Source: Boesenbergia rotunda (lineage: Eukaryota; Streptophyta; Magnoliopsida; Zingiberales; Zingiberaceae). From it: a stretch of DNA of 64,000 bases. Both the position numbers and the translations under genes were made by a program. The number at the start of each line of letters is the position of its first letter. Position 1 is the first letter of the stretch. The notes beneath the pieces were generated by a model that ran no database searches, was not told where the DNA came from, and was given only the letters and a program-made list of their open reading frames with translations. The stretch lies in the NCBI GenBank assembly GCA_024364735.1, contig JAGFNQ010008758.1, positions 26,994-90,993 of the forward strand, read 5' to 3'. Below are positions 21,031 to 33,037 of the stretch, piece by piece.

Positions 21031-22366
21031 TGTTGGTGCAGAATGCACCCAAGTCAAACCTGTGTTTTGATAATGGCAACAGAGGTCAAAAGATAAGTCT
21101 TACTTATTTTCTAACAAGTGACTCTAGTGTGCAGGAAAAGATCTAGCGAAGGACTGCTAGGCACTTGTGAAGGAAAGCCAGGGTAAAAAGCCCTAGCAAA
21201 GGACTGCTAGGCACTGGCGAAGGAATGCCAGAGTCAAAAGCCCTAGCGAAGGACTGCTAGGCGCCAGGCGAAGGACAGCCTGGGACTGAAGCCCTAGCGA
21301 AGGAATGCTAGGCACCGAGCGAAGGGCAGCTCGGCATCCAAGACCTGACAAAGGACCGTCAGGCAAAAGTCCAACCAGAGGAACGGTTGGCATCAGGTAA
21401 ATTCTCCCGAGAGGAGTAGGTGAGGACGTGTTCCCCGTCGAGGGAATAGTAGGCGTCGGTTTGACCTAGGGCTCCACTTTGGAGACCAAAGTCAGAACCA
21501 AGACAGCTAAGGCTGTATAAACTAACCACTTAATGTTTTGTTGTGTTTTTGGACTAACCCTGGATGCAGGACCGAAGGAACGAGTGTCTGCAGCTCAGAG
21601 AGCCTCAAAGGAGTGAGGCAACAGCTGACTAGGGCGCCCGGAGTGTCCCGGGCGCCCCCAAGGTGAACACAAAACACACAAGCAAAAAGTACTCTTCGAC
21701 AGTACATCCTGCGGGCGCCCCCGCTGCTCCCGGGCGCCCCCTGCGCTGCGGGCGCCCCCAGGGCCAGCTACCGAAGCTCCCTTCGAAGCCAAGTAGATAA
21801 CGCTTTGACCCAGTCAATCCGGGCGCCCCGAGCGCTCCGGGCGCCCCGGTCAAAGCGGATCCCGAAGATAAGGGGATCAGACGCTGACCGAGACTTTGGC
21901 GGATCAAAGGCCACGTGGGGGGCGCCCCCGACGTCTCGGGTGCCCCCAGGCCCTATATAAAGGGCCCTCGACCAAGGCTTCAGAGCATCACTTCGAATCA
22001 ACGCTTCTACGCTCTTCTGCTCTCACACCTTGCTCCGGAAACTGCCCAACTCGAGCCAACGACGTCCTGCAGCTCCAAAAAGGTCAATCTACTTGGACGT
22101 CGGTAAAGAAGAGCGATTTTCAATTTACTGCACTTACTCTGTAATCAATATTTGTAAATTGTTTTTGCGCCAATATAGAATTGCCCAAAGTAAACGGTCA
22201 ACGACCGTGGGCCTTGGAGTAGGAGTCGACCCAGGCTCCGAACCAAGTAAAACCTCCCGTGTTTGTGTTGTGTGTTTTTAACTTCTGCTGTGCAACTTCT
22301 CTTAGTTATTAAATCCGAAAGTTTTCTGATATTCACCCCCCCTCTATCGGTTTTCTCGATCCAACA
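21031..22366 (+). repeat. Element B 3' LTR (1336 bp)
   Basis: Same ends and internal order as the 5' copy. The hairpin array at 21142-21390 is better preserved here (CCGAGC/GCTCGG and CCAGGC/GCCTGG pair fully), and the TATA box is at 21952-21962. Followed by the duplication CCTTG at 22367-22371. Confidence 0.95.
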
Positions 22367-22371
22367 CCTTG

Positions 22372-22455
22372 TTCATCCCACATTGCAAGGTAACCACCAC
22401 ATTCGCATCGGCTTCTCCTTTGCGCGTTTGCTCAGCCGACCATCGCGAGGACTCC
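22372..22455 (-). pseudogene. gag: Element A gag, 5' part beyond element B
   Basis: The minus strand reads ESSRWSAEQTRKGEADANV and then VVTLQCGMNKD, aligning with the intact-phase F gag (SSRWTVEQTRKSEADVKA) and joining to the 13277 end across the CCTTG duplication. It is cut at 22455 by the LTR of element D, so the gag start of A is missing from the window. Confidence 0.85.
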
Positions 22456-22854
22456 TGATGGATCGCTTGGCGTGCTAGAGGGGGGTGAATAGAACTTTTT
22501 CGGTCGTTTCTCTACAAAGTCGTTAGCGCAGCGGAAATAATAATATGCAAAGAAAATATGAACAATGCTAACAATCAAACGTTTACTTGGTATCCACCCA
22601 GATGGGTGACTAATCCAAGGATCCGCGCCATACACCACTTCCACTATGAAAAATTCTCCTTTAGGTGGAGAAACCTTTACAGTGGCGATCTCCCTCTTTA
22701 CAGAATACAGTAGAATAAGAGAGAGGAAGTAGAGAACACTTTTCAGACGAGCAGCACTTCATTGTCGTACGGAACCATACCGCCCACGTGCAAAAAGGTC
22801 CTCCTTTTATAGGAGAACAGGACAAACTCGCAGTCTGTCCAGCCCCGCACCAGT

Positions 22855-23012
22855 CGACTCCCCTAGGGCTGTCGACTGACCTAGTCATTAATTGCTAGCC
22901 AACGGCTAGTTTTCGGGGTATACCAGTCGACTGCCTCTGGGCCAGTCGACTGGTAGAAGGCTGAAAACTCTCTGTGAGTTTTGGCAGTCGACTACCCTCT
23001 GGCCAGTCGACT
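22855..23012. repeat. CAGTCGACTG palindrome array in LTR D
   Basis: CCAGTCGACTC, TGTCGACTGA, CCAGTCGACTGCC, GCCAGTCGACTGG, GCAGTCGACTACC and GCCAGTCGACTGCC occur within 160 bases, arranged in facing pairs, with a TATA box about 40 bases further along the minus strand. One more pair lies inside the element near 33628-33650. Confidence 0.8.
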
Positions 23013-23255
23013 GCCCTACCTCTCAGCTTAGTTTCAGCCACTCTGAACCTTCTCCTTCATGTGTGCCTTCAGGTCCACTCCCTTGGCTCGCCCCTTGAAG
23101 TCATCTTCCTCTGGCTCACGTCCCTTGGATGCGCACACAAGCCTTCCTTTGACTTGCCTCCATGCCACCCTTCACGTGTGCCCTTGAAGTCCACTTCCCG
23201 GCTTGCCCTTGGAGTCCTCCTCATTCGGCTATCGTCCCTCGGATTTGTTCACCAT

Positions 23256-23260
23256 GTGTG
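23256..23260. repeat. Left target-site duplication of element C (GTGTG)
   Basis: GTGTG precedes the LTR at 23261 and is repeated at 33033-33037. Confidence 0.92.
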
Positions 23261-24638
23261 TGTTGGATCAAGAGAACCGATAGAGGGGGGGGGGTGAATA
23301 TCGGAAATCGTTCGGATTTATGGAAAGAGAAATTGCACAGCGGAAGATAAAAACAAACACGCGAACATAGTAAATTTTTTACTTGGTTCGGAGCCTAGGT
23401 CGACTCCTACTCCAAGGCCCACGGTCGTTGACCGTTTACTTTGGGCAATTCTATATGAGGCGCAATAATAGTTTACAAGAATTGATTTACAAATTCAGCA
23501 CAGTAAACTTAATAATTAAAAAGAGGCTCTTTTTTTACCGACGTCCGATGTAGGTTGTCTTTTTCGGAGTAGCGGGACGTCGTTGGCTCAAGTTGGGAGG
23601 TTTTCGGAGCGAGGCGCGAGAGCAGAAGAGCGTAGAAGCGTTGATTGAAAGTGTTGTTTTATGCTTGGGGTCAAGGGCCCTTTATATAGGGCCTGGGGGT
23701 GCCCGGGACGTCGGGGGCACCCCCCCCCCCACGTGGCGGTCGATCCGTCTCCAGCGCGATCAATATCTGATCCCTTCAAAATCGGGATCAGGTTTGACTA
23801 GGGCGCCCGGAGCGCTCGGGGTGCCCGGGTTGACTGGGTCAAACCTTATCCCTTGGCTTCGCTGGATTGAGCTTCGATGCTTTGCTGTTGGGGGCGCCCG
23901 GAGCGCTGGGGGCGCCCGGAACAGCGGGGGCGCTCGGGAGCACGGGGGAACCCGGGAGTTGAACTGTCGAAGCCCATCTTGCTTTCTTGTGTTTTGTGTT
24001 CACCTTGGGGGCGCCCGGGACACTCCAGGCGCCCTAGTCAGCTGTTGCCTCATTCCTTTGAGGCTCTCTGAGCTGCAGACACTCATTCCTTCGGTCCCGC
24101 ATCTAGGGTTAGTCCAAAACACAATAAAACAATAAAATATTAGTTTATACAGCCTTAGCTGTCTTGGTTCTGACTTTGGGTCTCCAAAATGGAACCCTAG
24201 GTCGAATCGACGCCTACTGTTCCCTCGATGGGGAATGCGTCCTCACCTACTCCTCTCGGGAGAATGTACCTGATGCCAACCACTCCTTTGGTTGGACTTT
24301 TGCCTGGCGGTCCTTTGCCAGGTCTTAGATACCGAGCCGTCCTTCGCCCGGAGCCTAGCATTCCTTCGCTAGGGCTTCAGTCCTAATCTATCCTTCGCCT
24401 GGCGCCTAGCAGTCCTTCGCTAGGGCTTTTCACTCTGGCATTCCTTCGCCAGTGCCTAGCAGTCCTTCGCTAGGGCTTTTTACCCTGGCATTCCTTCGCC
24501 AGTGCCTAGCAGTCCTTCGCTAGGGCTTTTTCCTCTGCACACTCAAGTGATATGTTAGATAACAACTAAGACTTAACTTTTGAACCCTGTTGCCATTATC
24601 AAAACACAGGTTTGACTTTGGTGCTTTCTTCACCAACA
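23261..24638 (-). repeat. Element C 3' LTR
   Basis: On the minus strand it starts TGTTGGTGAAG and ends GATCCAACA. It has a hairpin array at 24275-24524, GGGCGCC(C) sites at about 23700-24030 and a TATA box (reverse complement CTATATAAAG) at about 23688-23697. Confidence 0.93.
24275..24524 (-). repeat. Hairpin array in LTR C (left copy)
   Basis: Same design as in B, read on the minus strand: stems such as CTGGC/GCCAG, CCTAGC/GCTAGG and CCAACC/GGTTGG surround RAAGGA-type loops, with extra copies of the CTGGC and CCTAGC units relative to B. Confidence 0.8.
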
Positions 24639-24652
24639 ATCTCCCCCTTTTT
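24639..24652 (-). other. Element C polypurine tract
   Basis: The reverse complement reads AAAAAGGGGGAGAT, next to the 3' LTR. Confidence 0.85.
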
Positions 24653-25961
24653 GATTTATGTCAATCCTAGTTCAAAAAGTTAAGTTTAATCAAAAGCATA
24701 AAAATTTGTTCCCTTCCCCTGGAAGGAATCTCCCCGTAGATTTTTCAAACCTTCGTGGGGTTCTAAGTTTTTAAAAAAAATTTACTTAGAATGATTTTAC
24801 ACTTTGAAATCTTAAGTTTAGGTACTTTGGAAATCTTTTGATAACTTAAGTTTTAAAAGTTCATAGAGGCGTTTTTGAAAGCATGAGTTTAGAGTACTTA
24901 CAAAAAATTTGAAGCCTTAAGTTTAAAGTACACAAAGGTTTTGAAAACTTTAAGTTAAGTACTTAGTAGGATTTGAAAAACTTAAGTACTTAGTAAACTT
25001 TGAAACAATTTATTTTGAAAACTTTAAGTACTTAGTAGGATTTGAAAAACTTAAGTACTTAGTAAATTTTGAAACAATTTAAGTACTTAGTAAATTTTGA
25101 AACAATTTAAGTACTTAATAAATTTTGAAACAATTTATGTACTTAATAAATTTTGAAACAATTTAAGTACTTAGTAAATTTTGAAACAATTTAAGTACTT
25201 AATAAATTTTGAAACAATTTAAGGACTTAGTAAATTTTGAAACAATTTAGTAAATTTGATACCTTTTTGAATAAAAGATAGAGTTTTTTTTCAAGAAATT
25301 TGAAAATTTTAAACTCTAAACTCTCTCTTTTTCTATCTCTCCCCCTTTGCCATATATCAAAAAACCAGATAAATATAGCAGGAATTAAATTACAGAATAG
25401 AAATAAATTTAAAAAAAATATTTGCATGACTTTGCTGTACTGAACCAATTCATGATAAGACTTAAACCAAATCAGTTGATTTTCTCTTGTAGGGACCTGT
25501 CTAACCCATTTATCTACTTTCTAATTGTTATAAACAGTAGTTTTTGCTAGGGTTAGTCAAGTTAAGTGTTTCTATTCAAGTTAGATTTTCTAAACTTGAC
25601 ACTTAACTTGATTGCAGTGAAATTTGTATTTAGTGCCCCAATTACTGCAGATGCACTGACTTAAAGCATCTTGAATTAAGGCAAAGACCTAAGCATCTCA
25701 ACCCTTTCTAGGTTATCATTCAAAAGTACCCTAAGGTGCTTGTGAGATGTTGGCTTCTAAATCTATAGGTGCATGCAGTTCTAGGGTTAGGGCCTAGGCT
25801 AAGTCCATTTGCGAAAAAGCCCTAGTTTTGAAAGGGGGTAGTTTTGAAATAAAGCTAAGTCGGAAAAGATTAAAAAAAACTGATTTAAAAACAACAGTTT
25901 TTCAATATTCTTTTAGAAATTGATCAAGTAAATCAAATAAAGCAAAAAAAATTGAGTTAAT
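24653..25961 (-). other. Element C non-coding 3' region with AAGTACTT array
   Basis: No coding frame. Between about 24900 and 25260 the unit TTAAGTACTTAGTAAATTTTGAAACAA-like repeats with a period near 30 bases at least ten times. The rest is the conserved Sirevirus region also seen in B and G. Confidence 0.8.
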
Positions 25962-28900
25962 CTATTCTACAGAACACAATCCTAACTGCCTTCTTAGTGA
26001 GCTGAACTCAGACTCAGGTAATGGTTTTGTGAATATATCAGCTAAGTTGGATTTTAAGTCTATATGTTTAAGTACTATCTCACCCCTGGCTACATGGTCT
26101 CTTACGAAGTGATGTTTAACTTCTATGTGTTTTGTTCTGGAATGTTGGATTGGGTTCTTAGTTAGATTAATTGAACTTATATTGTCAATAAATACTTGAG
26201 TTTGGGTGTAGTTGAGCTGGAAGTCCTTAAGAGTGTGCATCATCCATAAAAGTTGTGCTACACACTCTCCTAAGGCTACATACTCAGCTTCAGTTGTGGA
26301 CAGAGCTACACAGTGTTGTTTTCTGCTGTACCAACTTACTAGACTATTTCCTAACAGTTGGCAGCTTTCACTTGTGCTTTTTCTATCTAATTTACAACCA
26401 ACATAGTCAGAATCCGAGTATCCTGACAAATTGAAGGTTGAGGTTCTAGGATACCAAATTCCTACATTTAGGGTGCCCTTTACATATCTTAGTATTCTTT
26501 TTAGGGCTGCTAAGTGTGTTTCTTTAGCACAGGTTTGGTATCTAGCACACATCCCTACAGCAAAAAGAATGTCAGGTCTACTGGCTGTAAGGTACAGTAG
26601 ACTACCTATCATACTTCTATATAGTTTTAGGTCTACTGGTTTACCATCAGGGTCACTATCTATTTTTACATTAGTTGCCTTGGGGGTACTTATGCTTTTA
26701 GAGTTCTCCAGTTTAAATTTCTTTACTAACTCTTTAACATATTTGGATTGATGGACGTAGTTTCCATCTCTAGTTTGTTTGATTTGTAGTCCTAGGAAAA
26801 AGGTAAGCTCACCAACTAAGCTCATTTCAAATTCATTTTCCATTATCTTGACAAACTCTTTTAGGAAGTTTGTGTTGGTGGATCCAAAGATTATGTCATC
26901 TACATAAATTTGGGCAATAAATATATCTTTTCCTAGGGTTTTAATAAATAAGGTTGAGTCAATTTGTCCTTGTTTAAATTCTTTAGAGGTTAAGTAAGTT
27001 GATAAACGTTCATACCAAACCCTAGGTGCTTGTTTTAACTCATATAGTGCTTTAGTTAATTTGTAAACATGGTCAGGTTTGTTTAAGTCCTCAAACCCAG
27101 GGGGTTGTCCTACATAAACTTCTTCTTTAATGAATCCATTTAGGAAGGCTGACATTACATCCATTTGGTATAGCTTAAATCCTTTATGGGATGCAAAGGC
27201 TAACAACATTCTAATAGACTCAAGTCTAGCTACTGGGGCATATGTTTCATCGTAATCTAATCCCTCTACTTGGATGAATCCCTTAGCTACTAAGCGGGCT
27301 TTATTTCTAACTATTTCTCCTTGATCATTTAGCTTATTCCTAAAGACCCACTTAGTGTCTATGATGGATTTGCTTTCAGGTTTAGGCACTAGTTCCCAGA
27401 CTTGGTTCCTCTCAAATTGGGCTAATTCTTCTTGCATAGCTATGATCCAATCAGGGTTAGGTAGGGCTTCATCTATAGTTTTGGGTTCTATCTTTGATAT
27501 CATAGCTATTTGACTAAAGTTTCTATAGGAGGATCTAGTCTGACTCCTAGAGTTGGATCGCCCACAATTTGATCAGTTGGGTGACTAAGTCTGGGTTTCT
27601 TGGTTCTCCTAGAACTTGGTTCAGCCTCAGGTCCGGCTGGTCGGTTTGGTTCACTATTTGATTCGACTCTTTGGGCTGGTTCATTTGTTGGTTCAGTTGA
27701 CTCATTAATTGGTTCAATAGTTAGTTCGTTTAAGGATTCAATTAAGGGTTCACTAGTTTGTTCATTATTTTCTTGATCAGAATTTGATGAGGTTAGGTCT
27801 GGATTATCAGATGTTGAGTTGACTTCTTCATCAAATATTAAGTTAGTTGTTTCTTCAATTTTCTTAGTTTGTTTGTTGTAAACTCTATAGGCTCTACTCG
27901 TGGTTGAGTATCCTAGGAAGATACCTAGGTTGATTTGGATTGAAATTTCCCTAAGTAGTCTTTGGTGTTTGGGATATGAACTTTGCATCCAAAGTCCCTT
28001 ACGTAGTGTAGATTTGGGAGCCTATGGTAGTACAATTCATAGGGAGTTTTGTTGTGTCGCTTGTTAATCAGAACCCTATTTTGGATGTAACAAGCCGTAC
28101 TAATCGCTTCTGCCCAATATTGGTTTGCTAAGCTAAATTCGTTGAGCATAGCCCTAGCGGCTTCCTGTAAGGTTCTATTCCTTCTTTCGACTATCCCATT
28201 TTGTTGGGGGGTTCTAGGACATGAAAATTCATGTAAATACCCATTGACTTTACAGAATTCCTTGAACCGTTGATTTTCAAATTCTCCCCCGTGGTCACTC
28301 CTAAGTCTTTTAACTTTGGTGTCGTTTTGATTTTTAATTAATTTACAGAATTCATTAACTAGGTTTAGGGTTTCATCTTTGGTTTTTAGAAACCTAACCC
28401 AGGTGAATCTAGAATAATCATCAACTATTACTAAGCAGTATCGATTTTCGCTTAGTGACTTGGCTCCATGTGAATCAAATAGGTCAAGGTGCATGAGCTG
28501 AAGTATGGTTTGAGTTAGGTCAGATTGGATTAGTTTGTAATTAGATTTGGTTTGTTTACCTTGATTACAAGATTCACATATTAGATTTTCATGATTTTTA
28601 ATTTTAGGTATACCTTTAATTAGTCCAAGTTGGGTGATTTTTGAAATAGTTCTTAAGTTAGTATGACCTAGTCTCCTATGCCAGAGGTTTGATTGTTCTA
28701 ACTGAGTTAACATACATTTGGGTACTAGAGGAAGGGTTATGGTGTATACATTATTTTTCCTAGTGCCCTTAAGCATGATTTCTGAGTCTTGTACATTTCT
28801 AATCAGGCAGTTAGAATTGTTGAAGGTGACTATATAACCAGAATCACATAACTGACTTATGCTAAGCAAGTTAAAATTGAAGTTTTCAACCAAGAGAACT

Positions 28901-29073
28901 TTCTTAATAACAAAATCAGATTTAAGTTCAATATTACCTGACCCAATTACCTTTAGGGTAGCATTGTTGCCAAATGCCACTGAGCCTAGGTTTTTGAACT
29001 TGAGTTTGGTGAATTTCAATTTATCTCCAGTCATGTGTCTGGAGCAACCGCTATCCAACATCCATTGGTCCAA
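25962..29073 (-). pseudogene. pol: Element C pol: protease, integrase, RT, RNase H
   Basis: The frame from 29073 starts MDQWMLDSGCSRHMTGD, with the protease Asp kept. Then come GAG-pre-integrase (WHRRLGHTNLR, CESCNQGKQ) and integrase with HLDLF, RSDHGGEFENQ and NGIVERRNRTLQE (DDE present). A frameshift near 27950 moves the integrase C-terminus (GYSTTSRAYRVYNKQ) to 27988-27506, and a stop near 27505 precedes RT-RNase H (27503-25962). RT has [37 protein letters not shown] (Met where Lys is usual) and [11 protein letters not shown]. RNase H has [23 protein letters not shown] and [14 protein letters not shown]. Length and order fit a full Sirevirus pol with only a few lesions. Confidence 0.92.
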
Positions 29074-29762
29074 ATCTTTATGTTCCTACACATAAAGAGT
29101 TTTGTTGATTTGGATCCAACCAGAGTCAGGAATAGCTTAAATTGATTTTCACTACCTAGTCTGTCTCACCCAAATCTAGGGTTTTCAATCACGTTAGCCT
29201 TATAGGTTTTGTGAGACAGGTTTTGATAAGTAAAATTATTTTTGAGAAATTATTATTTATTTTGAAAACCTTAATTAATTTTTGAAAACATTTCAATTTA
29301 TTTTGAAAGGAAATGTTTGAATCTATACTTAGCTGAAAATTTGTGTTAGATTTGAATTTAACAAAAAGTAATTTAAATTTGAAATTCAAAAATTAGCTTC
29401 CAGGTCTTGGCGAGGCACTAGGCCTTCTTTGGCCGTAGCCTTATTGGATCATCAACCCTTTCCTTGACAAAGCCATTTAATGAAATTTCATTTTCAAAAT
29501 TAATTTTTGAAAAAGTTCTGGTCTAACTAGTTTGGATTTTGGATCGGTAGCTTCGGCTAGTTTCACCAGTCTAAAGAGACCAAGTGAACTTGATCTTATT
29601 AGAATTGGTTTCCCTAACGTACTATCATCTCACCTCCACCCAATACTATGTTGTCAAGTTTCAGTTAAGTTTGTTTGGTCCTTAAACTAACCTAAGTCTA
29701 GGCATAGTAAATTGCAGAAATTTAAATAAACAATCAATCAGGCAAATTGCAAGAATTAAATT

Positions 29763-31412
29763 CTATTTAACAATAAAGATAGTTTTTAATTTGGCTCCCC
29801 CTGGACTAAAGCCACGGTAATGATTAGGCAAGATGTGAATCTTGTCCTTGGGGATCTAATACTGATTTGATCCAGTTGGTTTGTTCAGGTACAGTTTAGG
29901 TACCCATGCCTGAACTTTACCTCTGGACTGATTCAGTACAGCAAAATAAGATCTTTGTCGGGATTTGGTTCTATAGCCAAGTCCGGATCGATTTAGAACG
30001 GACTTCTGTTTTCCAAGAATCATGTCAAGACCCTTGGAACCAGAAGTGAATCGTTCTAAGGCCGCTCTAAGATCCTTACCTGAGTTTTCAGGGAGGAGTT
30101 CTCTTTCTCAAGTTTTTCAACTTGAGTAGGAGTTCCTTCTTGAACTTTCTCGGTTAAGGATTTAGAGTCAGCTCCCTCTTTTAGGAGTTTTACTTCCTGT
30201 CAGAGGGATTCGACTAGGAGTTTGGCTTTCGCCAAATCTCGAGAAAGATAAGAAATAAGATCATTTAATTGACTTCTATTGAAACCACTTACCTTGATCT
30301 CGCCGTCTTCTGAAAAGGTTAGTCTGCCGTCGTCCTGTTCTGATTCAGACTCGGTCTCAACTTCTTCTGAGGCGGTCAGGGCTAGTAGGTTTGACTGGGG
30401 TGCTTCTTCTTCTTCTTCTGAGAAAGATTCATCCCAGGTTGCTTGGTGTGTCTTTTTTCTTCTTGTCTTCTTGGACTCCTTCAGGTTTGGACACTCTGTC
30501 TTGTAGTGGCCCTTCTTCTTGCACTCGTAGCAGGTTACGTTGGGCTTGTTTTTGTCACTCGCGGGTTCAGCTGGTTTGTCCTTTCTTCGTCTTGTTTTTC
30601 GTTTGTTGGCTTGGTTCTTCTATTTTTTATAGTAGCTTCGTGCCAGTCGGACCAGCTCAGATCGATCTCCTTCTTCGTCTTCTGCGTCTGAGTTTGAGTT
30701 AGACTCGGGTTCAGGTTGTGGCTTCTTCTTTGTTGATCTTCCAGTTTTTCTTGCAACAAAAGCAATACCTTTCTCGGCTATATTGCAGTTAGTCTGTTCA
30801 TGAAGTTCTAACTCGGAAAATAATTCATCTAATTTAATTTTAGAGAGATCCCTTGAAACCTTGTATGCATCTACCATAGATGCCCACAAGGTATTTCTAG
30901 GGAAAGCATTTAGGGCATACCTTATTAGGTCACGGTTTTCGACCTTGTGACCTATAGTGTGAAGACCGTTCATCAATTCTTGGATTCGTGCATGAAGCTG
31001 GGTTGCTGTTTCGTTGTCGGCCATCTTGATGGTATACAATTTGTTCAGGAGCAGATCCCTCTTGCTGATCCTGGTGTCTGAAGTTCCTTCGTGCAGCTCG
31101 ATCAATTTTGCCCACAGCTCCTTGGCAATGTTGAAGGGGCCCACCCGGTTCAGCTCCTCTTTTGTTAAGCCACATTGAAGGGTCTGAGTCACTTTTGGTC
31201 TGCTTCGATTTTCGTTTCAGAGCGGTGTCCCACTCTGTGTAGCTTTGAGGAACCCCGTCAGCATTTGTGGGAATCTCCAGTCCGGACTGAATGATGATCC
31301 ACATGTCCACCTGAGTTTTCAGGTGGACCTCCATTCGACTTTTCCAGTAAAAAAAGTCTTCTCCACTGAAAAGTGGAGGACTGGCGGTGCTAAATCCTTC
31401 TTGCATGGTCAT
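29763..31412 (-). pseudogene. gag: Element C gag (frameshifted)
   Basis: The minus strand from 31412 reads MTMQEGFSTASPPLFSG. A frameshift near 31200 moves the reading to the 31192-30620 frame (TQTLQCGLTKEELNRVGPF), and a further change follows before the zinc knuckle near 30540 (CYECKKKGHYKTEC). The C-terminal coiled-coil and WVPK module end at a stop at 29763-29765. Collinear with the element B gag. Confidence 0.88.
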
Positions 31413-31629
31413 TTAATCTGAAAAAAAATACAAACAAAAAAAAATTCCCAAGACTAGGTCTTGGATTAGTAGTGCGAGATAAAAAATAAAATATCGAGGG
31501 GTGTTGCACCAACCTCGATTCACGAAAGAAATTCGAACGAAAAATTTAGAAGAAATTTGAACGAGTCAAAAAAAATAAAAAAATTCGAAAATTTTCAAAC
31601 TGGTGGTTGCACCAAGTTTGAACTTCCCC

Positions 31630-31641
31630 GCACTGATACCA
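31630..31641 (-). other. Element C primer-binding site
   Basis: The reverse complement reads TGGTATCAGTGC, a one-base variant of the initiator Met tRNA site, two bases inside the 5' LTR end at 31644. The 215 bases between it and the gag start hold no gene. Confidence 0.85.
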
Positions 31642-31643
31642 CT

Positions 31644-33032
31644 TGTTGGATTGAGAGAACCGATAGAGGGTGGGTGAATATCGGAAATCGTTCGGATTTA
31701 TGGAACGAGAAATTGCACAACGGAAGATAAAAACAAACATGCGAACACAGTAAATTTTTTACTTGGTTCGGAGCCTAGGTCGACTCCTACTCCAAGGCCC
31801 ACGGTTGTTGACCGTTTACTTTGGGCAATTCTATATGAGGCGCAATAATAGTTTACAAGAATTGATTTACAAATTCAGCACAATAAACTTAATAATTAAA
31901 AAGAGGCTCTTCTTTTACCGACGTCCGATGTAGGTTGTCTTTTTCGGAGCAGCGGGACGTCGTCGGCTCGAGTTGGGAGGTTTCCGGAGCGAGGCGCGAG
32001 AGAAGAAGAGCGTAGAAGCGTTGATTGAAAGTGTTGTTTTAAGCTTGAGGTCGAGGGCCCTTTATATAGGGCCTAGGGGCGCCCGGGACATCGGGGGCTC
32101 CCCCCCACGTGGCGGTCGATCCATCTCCAGCGCGCTCAACATCTGATCCCTTCAAAATCGGGATCAGGTTTGACCGGGGCGCCCGGAGCGCTCGGGGCGC
32201 CCGGGTTGACTGGGTCAAACCTTATCCCTTGACTTCGCTGGATTGAGCTTCGATGCTTTGCTGTTGGGGGCGCTCGGAGCGCTGGGGGCGCCCGGAACAG
32301 CGGGGGCGCCCGGGAGCACGGGGGCGCCCGGGAGCACGGGGGCACCCGGGAGTTGAACTGTCGAAACCCATCTTGCTTTCTTGTGTTTTGTGTTCACCTT
32401 GGGGGCGCCCGGGATACTCCGGGCGCCCTGGTCAGCTGTTGCCTCATTCCTTTGAGGCTCTCTGAGCTGCAGACACTCGTTCCTTCGGTCCTGCATCCAG
32501 GGTTAGTCCAAAACATAATAAAACAATAAAATATTAGTTTATACAGCCTTAGCTGTCTTGGTTCTGACTTTGGGTCTCCAAAATGGAACCCTAGGTCGAA
32601 CCGACGCCTACTGTTCTCTCGATGGGGAACGCGTCCTCACCTACTCATCTCGGGAGAATGTACCTGATGCCAACCGCTCCTTTGGTTGGAGTTTTGCCTG
32701 GCGGTCCTTTGCTAGGTCTTAGATACCGAGCCGTCCTTCGCCCGGAGCCTAGCATTCCTTCGCTAGGGCTTCAGTCCCAAGCTGTCCTTCGCCTGGCGCC
32801 TAGCAGTCCTTCGCTAGGGCTTTTCACTCTGGCATTCCTTCGCCAGTGCCTAGCAGTCCTTCGCTAGGGCTTTTTACCCTGGCATTCCTTCGCCAGTGCC
32901 TAGCAGTCCTTCGCTAGGGCTTTTTCTTCTGCACACTCAAGTGATATGTTAGATAACAACTAAGACTTAACTTTTGAACCCTGTTGCCATTATCAAAACA
33001 CAGGGTTGACATTGGTGCTTTCTGCACCAACA
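31644..33032 (-). repeat. Element C 5' LTR
   Basis: 1389 bases, collinear with the 23261-24638 copy but with one or two more GGGCGCCCGGGAGCAC units near 32290-32350. The hairpin array lies at 32670-32918. Followed by the duplication GTGTG at 33033-33037. Confidence 0.93.
32670..32918 (-). repeat. Hairpin array in LTR C (right copy)
   Basis: Same set and order of hairpins as at 24275-24524, with small differences such as CCAAGC... in place of a decayed stem, again preserving loops of the RAAGGA type on the minus strand. Confidence 0.8.
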
Positions 33033-33037
33033 GTGTG

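Larger units (their letters stand above)
13278..22366 (+). mobile_element. Element B: two-LTR Sirevirus without pol, carrying an extra gene
   Basis: Two LTRs (13278-14595 and 21031-22366) start TGTTGG and end CCAACA and are flanked by the 5-bp duplication CCTTG. Inside are a Met-tRNA primer-binding site, a gag interrupted by a MITE, a spacer, an internal promoter, an intron-containing gene, a long AT-rich region and a polypurine tract. No protease, integrase, RT or RNase H is present. Compared with element C, sequence matches resume at about 19550 (near the end of C's pol, GCAGTTAGGATTGTG) and stop at about 17575 (just before C's pol). The pol block has thus been exchanged for the extra gene. 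B must be mobilised in trans, plausibly by C or G relatives sharing its LTR. Confidence 0.9.
22456..23260 (-). mobile_element. Element D: 3' LTR, left part
   Basis: A minus-strand LTR starts inside element A's gag near 22456 (TGATGG on the plus strand) and is split at 23260 by element C. It resumes at 33038 and ends CCTCAACA at 33164 before a polypurine tract. Total LTR length is about 930 bases. It has CAGTCGACTG palindromes (22855-23012) and a TATA box (reverse complement CTATAAAAGG, 22805-22813). The exact left end is inferred because the matching LTR is not in the window. Confidence 0.75.
23261..33032 (-). mobile_element. Element C: complete Sirevirus with both LTRs
   Basis: Two LTRs (23261-24638 and 31644-33032) with TGTTGG/CCAACA ends are flanked by GTGTG. 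On the minus strand the order is LTR, primer-binding site (31630-31641), gag, spacer, pol, AT-rich region with AAGTACTT array, polypurine tract, LTR. It is the autonomous-type relative of element B. It carries frameshifts in gag and between integrase and RT, so this copy is probably inactive, but catalytic motifs are largely kept. It lies inside the LTR of element D. Confidence 0.95.

Noticed and set aside
22974..23350. Plus-strand open frame of 107 codons in LTR D running into LTR C
   Set aside because: It crosses the junction of two elements and has no recognisable domain.
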